A stretch of 59,387 bases of DNA from Erythrobacter sp. HI0063 (GTDB taxonomy: Bacteria; Pseudomonadota; Alphaproteobacteria; Sphingomonadales; Sphingomonadaceae), in the NCBI RefSeq assembly GCF_001635685.1, contig NZ_LWFF01000070.1:1-59387 (forward strand), read 5' to 3'. The notes under the pieces were generated by a model, which saw only the letters and a program-made list of their open reading frames with translations, did no database searches and had not been told where the DNA came from. Below are positions 54,514 to 59,387 of the stretch, in pieces. Both the position numbers and the translations under genes were made by a program. Position 1 is the stretch's first letter; each line of letters begins with the position of its first letter.

Positions 54514-55008
54514 CTAACGGTCGAGAGTGCGCGCCGCCGGGTGATGCTTGTCGAGATGCTTGCGGATGATCCGGAGGTTTTTCGTGTTCGAGCGGAAGGC
54601 GAGGTCGAACGCATCGCCCACCAGCGGGATCGCGCCGATCGCGGTATCGATGGCGATATTGCCGCCCATGCGCCACAGCTTCCATTTGGGCATGCCGAGA
54701 TTCTTGCCTTCCCACACGATGTAGGAGGCCATAGCCGCGGCGATCAGATCGCCGACCACTGGCACCAGCCCGATGATTGCATCGAGCCCGACCGGATAAT
54801 TCGTCCCCGGAATGCGGAAGCTGCGCTCGAGAATGAGTTCCAGCGCCTCGACCCGGCGGCGGATCGAGATCGGATCGTTACCTGTCGGCAGGTCGATCCC
54901 CAGAGGCCGCAGGCGCTCCGCACCCGGCGGCGTTTCGGAGGGATCGGGCCGATAGGGAACCGGACGCTTGGGCGTCGAACCGTCGAGAGGTTTGTCGTCG
55001 CTGGTCAT
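54514..55008 (-). CDS. DUF4112 membrane protein
   Basis: A 164-residue protein matching DUF4112: PVGLDAIIGLVPVVGDLIAA and AIGAIPLVGDAFDLAFRSN as two membrane-associated hydrophobic hairpins, with a charged tail. Pro-rich N-terminal 45 residues. Function unknown. Stop lies 26 bases before kynA. Confidence 0.87.
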   Translation of the reverse strand: MTSDDKPLDGSTPKRPVPYRPDPSETPPGAERLRPLGIDLPTGNDPISIRRRVEALELILERSFRIPGTNYPVGLDAIIGLVPVVGDLIAAAMASYIVWEGKNLGMPKWKLWRMGGNIAIDTAIGAIPLVGDAFDLAFRSNTKNLRIIRKHLDKHHPAARTLDR

Positions 55009-55015
55009 ACCGTCC

Positions 55016-56563
55016 CTAGATGGGAGCGCCCGAGAGCGGGAACAAGGGATGGAGGCCCCACGGGTTTTCGGCAAAGCCTGTCACGTCGCCGCGCACCATC
55101 GACCAGCGGATCGGCGGGCCGAACGGGATATAGACCGAAAGCGCGACCAGCGCCGCTTCGGCTTCGGCAAGGTAGCTCGCCTGCTCCTCGGGCGTCGACG
55201 AATCGCGCGCCAGATCGAGCAGGAAATCGACGTCTTCGGAACAGACCGCCCGGCTGACCGCGCAATCGAACTGGTTGAGGAACCACTGCGCACCGCTATA
55301 GCGCGCGATGCGTTCGCGAAGCGCGAGGTCGGGCTGCTCGTCCATCGCCACACGCACCGTGGCAATACCGATCTCGGCAAACTGCGATTGGAGTGCCCTG
55401 AACAGTATATCCGCACCGGGGCCTTTGGGCATGCCGATGCGAAGCGAAATCGGCGCGCCCGCCGTGGCGGATCGATAGTCCGCGACGCGCGACGCAGCCT
55501 CGGCGCGGCGCTCGCCCAGATCAAGCGCGCTCCAGGCGGGCGTTCCGGCGGCATCGGTAGCGGCGGCCCCGGTTTCGGACGGAAGGGCAGGCGGAACGAT
55601 CCGCTCGCTTGGCGTCCAGCCGCCGACATTGAAGGCCGCGATCAGGCTCGGCCGGTCGATCGCCATGATGAGAGCGTCGCGATTGCTCGCTTCGCTAAGG
55701 AAACCCTCGCGCGAGCGGATATCGAGTCCGAACAGGCCGGCCGCCGCGTCCAGCCGGATGGCGCCGCGCGACAGGGGCCCAACCTCGGCGAGCGGGAAAT
55801 CGACGATCGTCCCGCCCAGCACCACGTCGTAAAGCCCACGCGAGAAACCGGCGACCGCATCGCGCGCATCGGTGGCGACGAGACGGACGGGGCGCACGCC
55901 TTCGTCCCATTCCGGCTGGCTCGGCAGGCCGCGAAGTTCTGGCGGCATGGCTTCGAGATAGATCCCCTCCAGCGGTTCCGCCGCTTCGTCCGCATCTGCA
56001 ACTGCCGCTTGCATCGGGCCGAGCGGCGCATCGCCCACGGCGAGGCCGAGTTCGGGCTGGGCCAGCAATTGCAGCAGTTCGGGCATCGGGCCGTCGAGCC
56101 GGATTTCGACGACGCGCCCGGTCATCGCGCGAATATCGCGCACTCGCTCCAAATCGAGGCCGAGCGAGGTTCCATCGAGCCGGGTCATGGTCCGCCGGAG
56201 CGAATCGCGCACCGCCTGCGCCGTCAGACGCCCGCCGCCCGGCAGATCGAATTCGCGAATGCGGAAGATATAGCTCGCCCCGTCATCGGTGACGATCCAG
56301 CGTTCGGCGATACCCGGCACCACCAGTCCGTTCGCATCCAGCCGCACCAGCCCCTGGGCGGTGGCGGCGCGCAGATGCTGGGCAGCGAAGGACAGGCGAA
56401 GCCCCGGCGCGCGCATCGCCTCGTCCGAGCCGACGATCGCGACATCGATCACGCCGTCATCGGTCGCCGAATTGCAGGCGGCGAGCGAGAGGCTCGCGGC
56501 TATCGCGAAAACGGCGCGACGGGCGACTGGGCCGAAAGGAAAAGAATGGGAGCAAAGCAGCAT
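55016..56563 (-). CDS. Periplasmic substrate-binding lipoprotein, family 5 (peptide/nickel type)
   Basis: A 515-residue solute-binding protein of the peptide/opine/nickel ABC family: signal with lipobox (SLSLAAC, C30), then family blocks AAQHLRAATAQGLVRLDANG, VVPGIAERWIVTDDGASYIF and RDALIMAIDRPSLIA. No permease or ATPase genes are near, so it may be an orphan binding protein serving a transporter elsewhere, or a divergent protein with another task. Confidence 0.85.
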   Translation of the reverse strand: MLLCSHSFPFGPVARRAVFAIAASLSLAACNSATDDGVIDVAIVGSDEAMRAPGLRLSFAAQHLRAATAQGLVRLDANGLVVPGIAERWIVTDDGASYIFRIREFDLPGGGRLTAQAVRDSLRRTMTRLDGTSLGLDLERVRDIRAMTGRVVEIRLDGPMPELLQLLAQPELGLAVGDAPLGPMQAAVADADEAAEPLEGIYLEAMPPELRGLPSQPEWDEGVRPVRLVATDARDAVAGFSRGLYDVVLGGTIVDFPLAEVGPLSRGAIRLDAAAGLFGLDIRSREGFLSEASNRDALIMAIDRPSLIAAFNVGGWTPSERIVPPALPSETGAAATDAAGTPAWSALDLGERRAEAASRVADYRSATAGAPISLRIGMPKGPGADILFRALQSQFAEIGIATVRVAMDEQPDLALRERIARYSGAQWFLNQFDCAVSRAVCSEDVDFLLDLARDSSTPEEQASYLAEAEAALVALSVYIPFGPPIRWSMVRGDVTGFAENPWGLHPLFPLSGAPI

Positions 56564-56646
56564 GATGGGCCTGCCCTGCTAGCACCGTCGCGTTATCGCC
56601 GGAAGAAGAAGCCGCCGGAGACCCCTTTCAAGGACCCCCGTTCGCT

Positions 56647-57012
56647 TCACAAGCGACGTTTTCCGCTCTGCGGATCGGTGAAGGCGGGCGCGGTTCGGAT
56701 ATGGGTGGGAACGATCGATTCGCTCACCCCGACGCGCGCGCGCACCTGTTTGGGATCGATTTCCTTATCGAAGGCGATGCCGATCCGGCTGTCCTGCACC
56801 CAGGCGACGGTGCCCGAAACATGGCCGACATGGCGAAGATCGACCACCAGCCGCGTGCCGCGTTCGACCGAGAAATCGCCATCGGCCATCATGCCGCCAG
56901 CCGAAAGATTGCGCACCTTGGCGCGCACCGCATCGCTGCGTCCCTCGATCTGGATGTCGGCCATCAGAAACAGGCTGTCCCGGCTGACATTCCTGGTGTC
57001 GACTGCAGACAT
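56647..57012 (-). CDS. PilZ-domain protein
   Basis: A 121-residue single-domain protein: DSLFLMADIQIEGRSDAVRA, then VRNLSAGGMMADGD (the NxSxGG c-di-GMP motif) and GTVAWVQDSRIGIAFD. The usual RxxxR before it is not obvious, so c-di-GMP binding may be weak or lost. Confidence 0.88.
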   Translation of the reverse strand: MSAVDTRNVSRDSLFLMADIQIEGRSDAVRAKVRNLSAGGMMADGDFSVERGTRLVVDLRHVGHVSGTVAWVQDSRIGIAFDKEIDPKQVRARVGVSESIVPTHIRTAPAFTDPQSGKRRL

Positions 57013-57100
57013 CGTCGGGGCTCTTCCTTTTTACGCTTCGCGCCGGTTCTAGGGCCCAACTCTCAACAAAAGGTAAGCCACAGAATTTTTACGCGGTTGC

Positions 57101-57559
57101 TCAGTCGTCGCGCGAGATCTTTTCGCGCCGTTCGTGCGCTTCCTGCGCTTCCACGGTCATGGTGGCCACCGGGCGGGCGATCAGCCGCCTGAGGCCGATC
57201 GGATCGCCGGTCTTCTCGCAATAGCCGTATTCGCCCGCATCGATCCGGCGCAGGGCGCTATCGATCTTGGCGATCAGCTTGCGCTGCCGGTCGCGTGTGC
57301 GCAATTCGATGCCCCAATCGGTTTCGCTGGAGGCGCGATCGTTGAGATCGGGTTCACGCAGCGGCCCGTCCTGCAAATTCTGCAGCGTGCCTTCGGCGGC
57401 GTCGTGGATGGATTTCTTCCATTCGAGCAACAGCATGCGGAAATAGTCGAGCTGCCGCTCGTCCATATATTCCTCATCGTCGCTCGGGACGTAATCTTCG
57501 CCCACGGACCGTTTGATCCGGGCCAGTTTTTCCTGATCCACAGCTAACGTGGCGACCAT
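57101..57559 (-). CDS. dksA: RNA polymerase-binding transcription factor DksA
   Basis: A 152-residue stringent-response cofactor that binds the RNA-polymerase secondary channel. It has the coiled-coil with acidic tip, then GIELRTRDRQRKLIAKIDSA and YGYCEKTGDPIGLRRLIARP. Only one of the four zinc Cys of E. coli DksA remains (YCEK; the rest are Thr, Thr and Ala), as is usual in alphaproteobacteria. ATG 57559 is chosen since AGAGG lies five bases before it; GTG 57565 lies inside that spacing. Confidence 0.95.
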   Translation of the reverse strand: MVATLAVDQEKLARIKRSVGEDYVPSDDEEYMDERQLDYFRMLLLEWKKSIHDAAEGTLQNLQDGPLREPDLNDRASSETDWGIELRTRDRQRKLIAKIDSALRRIDAGEYGYCEKTGDPIGLRRLIARPVATMTVEAQEAHERREKISRDD

Positions 57560-57846
57560 CGGCACCTCTATCCTACCCTGACGGGCGGACCACCACCATC
57601 CGCGAAACCCGGCCCATTCCGCAAGCCCTCTCCGGCTCCCGGCCCCGGCCCCCCGAAAGCGAGGTCCGTCGGGCGCGGCCTATAGGGCGCGGCCCGATGC
57701 GGCACAAGCGGCAATCCCTGCCAATTCGGGCGCTTCCCCGGCTTTCCCATGGAATAATCGAATTGGCGTTAACTGTTTGTTGACCATGTTCGGACAGAAC
57801 CGGAATGACCGGTAATGGGGTTACCGGCACGAACAGGGGAAGAGCC

Positions 57847-58173
57847 ATGCACTTCACTTCGATCGACGGCGGCAATGCTACCGTTCTCCAAGGCCCGCAG
57901 GCGGATGCGCTGGTGGCCGAATGCCTCGCCGCGTTTTCGAGCGGCAGCCTCGATGCCATCTACGATCTCGGCGTCGCCTTTTCGACCGGCAGCCACGGTG
58001 TGACCTGCGATCTCGTCGAGGCGCATAAATGGTTCAACATCGCCGCATCGCGCGGACACGAAGCCGCCACGATGTGCCGGGCCGATATCTCCGAAGAGAT
58101 GACCGCGCGCGAAATCGCCGAAGCCCAGCGCCGCGCGCGCGAATGGCTTGCGATCGAACGCCGCGCCGCCTGA
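57847..58173 (+). CDS. Sel1-repeat-type small protein
   Basis: A 108-residue protein with a Sel1-like helical repeat (LDAIYDLGVAFSTG, then VTCDLVEAHKWFNIAASRGHEAA). AGGGGAAG is six bases before the ATG. Such proteins act as scaffolds. The 281 bases before it hold no other gene. Confidence 0.82.
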   Translation: MHFTSIDGGNATVLQGPQADALVAECLAAFSSGSLDAIYDLGVAFSTGSHGVTCDLVEAHKWFNIAASRGHEAATMCRADISEEMTAREIAEAQRRAREWLAIERRAA

Positions 58174-58191
58174 GCGTTTGGGGCCTCGGCC

Positions 58192-59331
58192 CTAGCCTTT
58201 TTTGAAGGGCGTCAGCTCTTGCAGATGCAGTTTCTCGATGGCGACGCCCTGGCGTTCGCGTTCGAGGAAATCCTCCACCGCCGCCGAAAAGCCGGGATCG
58301 GCGATCCAGTGCGCGGAGATCGTTTCGACCGGTTCGTACCCGCGCGCCAGCTTGTGGCCGCCCTGCGCACCTGCTTCGACGCGGGCCAGGCCCAATTCGA
58401 TCGCCGCGTCGATCGCCTGATAATAGCACAGTTCGAAATGCAGGAAGCGCACATCGCGCGTGCAGCCCCAATAGCGCCCGTAAAGCGCGCCCCCATCCTT
58501 GGCGGGTCCGATGAAATTGAGCGCGCCCGCGATCGGCTCGTCGCCGTCGAAGGCGAGCACCAGCAAAAGCGCCTCGCCCATTCTTTCCTGAAACAGGTCG
58601 AAGGCCGCGCGAGTCAGATAGGGGCTGCCCCATTTGCGCGCGCCGGTGTCTTGATAGAAGATCCAGAACGCGTCCCAGTGTTCGGGACGAATGGCATCGC
58701 CGCGCAATCGCTCGATCCGCACTTCGCTTTGGGCGGCGGCGCGTTCCTTCCTGAGCGCACGGCGCTTGCGCGAGGCGAGCTCGTCCAGGAATCCGTCGAA
58801 ATCCGCGTATCCGCGATTGTGCCAGTGATACTGGATGTCGCGCCGCGTCATCCATCCCGCCGCTTCGAACAGGGGCACCTGCCCGGGCTCGATAAAGGTC
58901 GCATGTGCCGAGCTGAAATGGTTCTGCGCGCACACCTGCTCCGCTGCGGCGAGAAGCGGGCGCGCAAGGCTGTCGTCCGACAGGAGCAGGCGCGGCCCCG
59001 TGGCTGGCGTGAAAGGCGCGGCGATCTGGAGCTTGGGATAGTAGTCGCCGCCCGCCCGCTGATACGCATCAGCCCAGGCGTGGTCGAACACGTATTCGCC
59101 CTGGCTGTGGCCCTTGAGATAGGCGGGCAGCGCGGCCAGCAGACCGCCATCTTCACTCTCGATCACGATCGGTGCGCTCTGCCAGCCTGTGCCCGGCCCG
59201 ACGCTGCCCGAATCTTCCAGCGCGGTGAGGAAAGCGTGGCTGACGAAGGGATTGCCGCCCGCGAGCGCATCCCATTCCTCCGCCGCAAACGCGCCCACCG
59301 ATCCGCCGATCTTGGCGATACGATCGCTCAC
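58192..59331 (-). CDS. FemAB/GNAT-like N-acyltransferase (DUF482 type)
   Basis: A 379-residue protein of the peptidogalycan/FemAB-like GNAT group: NPFVSHAFLTALEDSG, YVFDHAWADAYQRAG, HWHNRGYADFDGFLDELASR, then IAGALNFIGPAKDGGALYGR and YQAIDAAIELGLARVEAGA, the second acyltransferase half. Substrate unknown. The start is GTG 59331, overlapping the stop of the upstream partial frame (GTGA). Confidence 0.87.
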   Translation of the reverse strand: MSDRIAKIGGSVGAFAAEEWDALAGGNPFVSHAFLTALEDSGSVGPGTGWQSAPIVIESEDGGLLAALPAYLKGHSQGEYVFDHAWADAYQRAGGDYYPKLQIAAPFTPATGPRLLLSDDSLARPLLAAAEQVCAQNHFSSAHATFIEPGQVPLFEAAGWMTRRDIQYHWHNRGYADFDGFLDELASRKRRALRKERAAAQSEVRIERLRGDAIRPEHWDAFWIFYQDTGARKWGSPYLTRAAFDLFQERMGEALLLVLAFDGDEPIAGALNFIGPAKDGGALYGRYWGCTRDVRFLHFELCYYQAIDAAIELGLARVEAGAQGGHKLARGYEPVETISAHWIADPGFSAAVEDFLERERQGVAIEKLHLQELTPFKKG

Positions 59332-59387
59332 GCCGCGCGCTCTTGCGGTTCGGCGGTCGGGAACCCGTTGCCCTCCGCGATGGGCGC
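59328..59387 (-). CDS. C-terminal end of an upstream gene (cut by window end)
   Basis: The last 19 codons of a leftward frame entering from the window edge (ending GFPTAEPQERAA) close with TGA overlapping the GTG of the acyltransferase gene. The overlap suggests a real coupled gene, but the fragment is too short to name. Confidence 0.45.
   Translation of the reverse strand, partial: APIAEGNGFPTAEPQERAA

Noticed and set aside
54968-57052. A 694-codon rightward frame across the binding-protein and PilZ genes
   Set aside because: It spans several real genes antisense and has Arg-rich low-information sequence with no motif.
57101-57559. Defective DksA because three zinc Cys are missing
   Set aside because: Loss of these Cys is normal for alphaproteobacterial DksA; the coiled-coil and acidic tip are intact.

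Overview
The window is GC-rich alphaproteobacterial DNA. The housekeeping genes at the right end (a one-cysteine DksA, MaeB with a phosphotransacetylase domain, GluQRS next to a HIG1 protein, DUF4112, PilZ) point to a sphingomonad, most likely Erythrobacteraceae (Erythrobacter/Qipengyuania/Altererythrobacter type). This placement comes from recalled gene content and has not been tested by a database search.

Positions 1-23,000 form a metal-resistance island. A rightward copper set carries the C-terminal part of a CusA pump, a CusF-like lipoprotein, a Tat-exported multicopper oxidase, a Cu+ P1B ATPase and an unknown membrane protein. A leftward cytochrome-FTR1 iron permease with a Fur-like box follows, then a divergent MerR/CDF pair with a clear MerR-type operator. 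Next comes a tightly packed leftward operon: a CzcI-like His-rich protein, czcC, czcB, czcA, a STAS protein, a short CDF, an unknown membrane protein and czcD. An acetolactate synthase/aldehyde dehydrogenase pair lies downstream on the same strand. A DmeF-like CDF exporter closes the island.

Positions 23,000-38,100 are the backbone of an integrative conjugative element or integrated plasmid. All genes point left: DUF2493, a conserved unknown, an ArdC-type antirestriction protein, a large ParB-like protein, a ParE/Phd toxin-antitoxin pair, a fused N6-methylase and Strawberry-notch helicase, and a Toprim/primase-type protein. Between ardC and parB sits the most interesting locus: a two-gene short prokaryotic Argonaute system. 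Its 671-residue effector fuses a Mrr-type nuclease, a TIR domain and an APAZ-like tail, and overlaps by four bases a 518-residue catalytically dead MID-PIWI Argonaute. This would be an abortive-infection immune system with two potential killing activities in one subunit. Several backbone genes share a near-identical ribosome-binding leader. In ardC that leader runs into ATA instead of ATG. A long nested inverted repeat (23,923-24,080) fills the gap before the DUF2493 gene.

Positions 38,400-40,100 hold a hipBA module with a clear inverted-repeat operator, flanked by AT-richer DNA that probably marks the right edge of the element.

From about 40,300 to the end the window looks like ordinary chromosome: outer-membrane protein, SDR, malic enzyme, MutS, 3-hydroxybutyryl-CoA dehydrogenase, cobalamin adenosyltransferase, HIG1 protein, GluQRS, HNH nuclease, the kynurenine operon (kynA-kynB-kynU), DUF4112, an orphan substrate-binding lipoprotein, PilZ, DksA, Sel1 and a FemAB/GNAT-like protein. 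I saw no rRNA, tRNA, CRISPR array, IS transposase, integrase, relaxase or type IV secretion gene, so the transfer functions of the element must lie outside the window.
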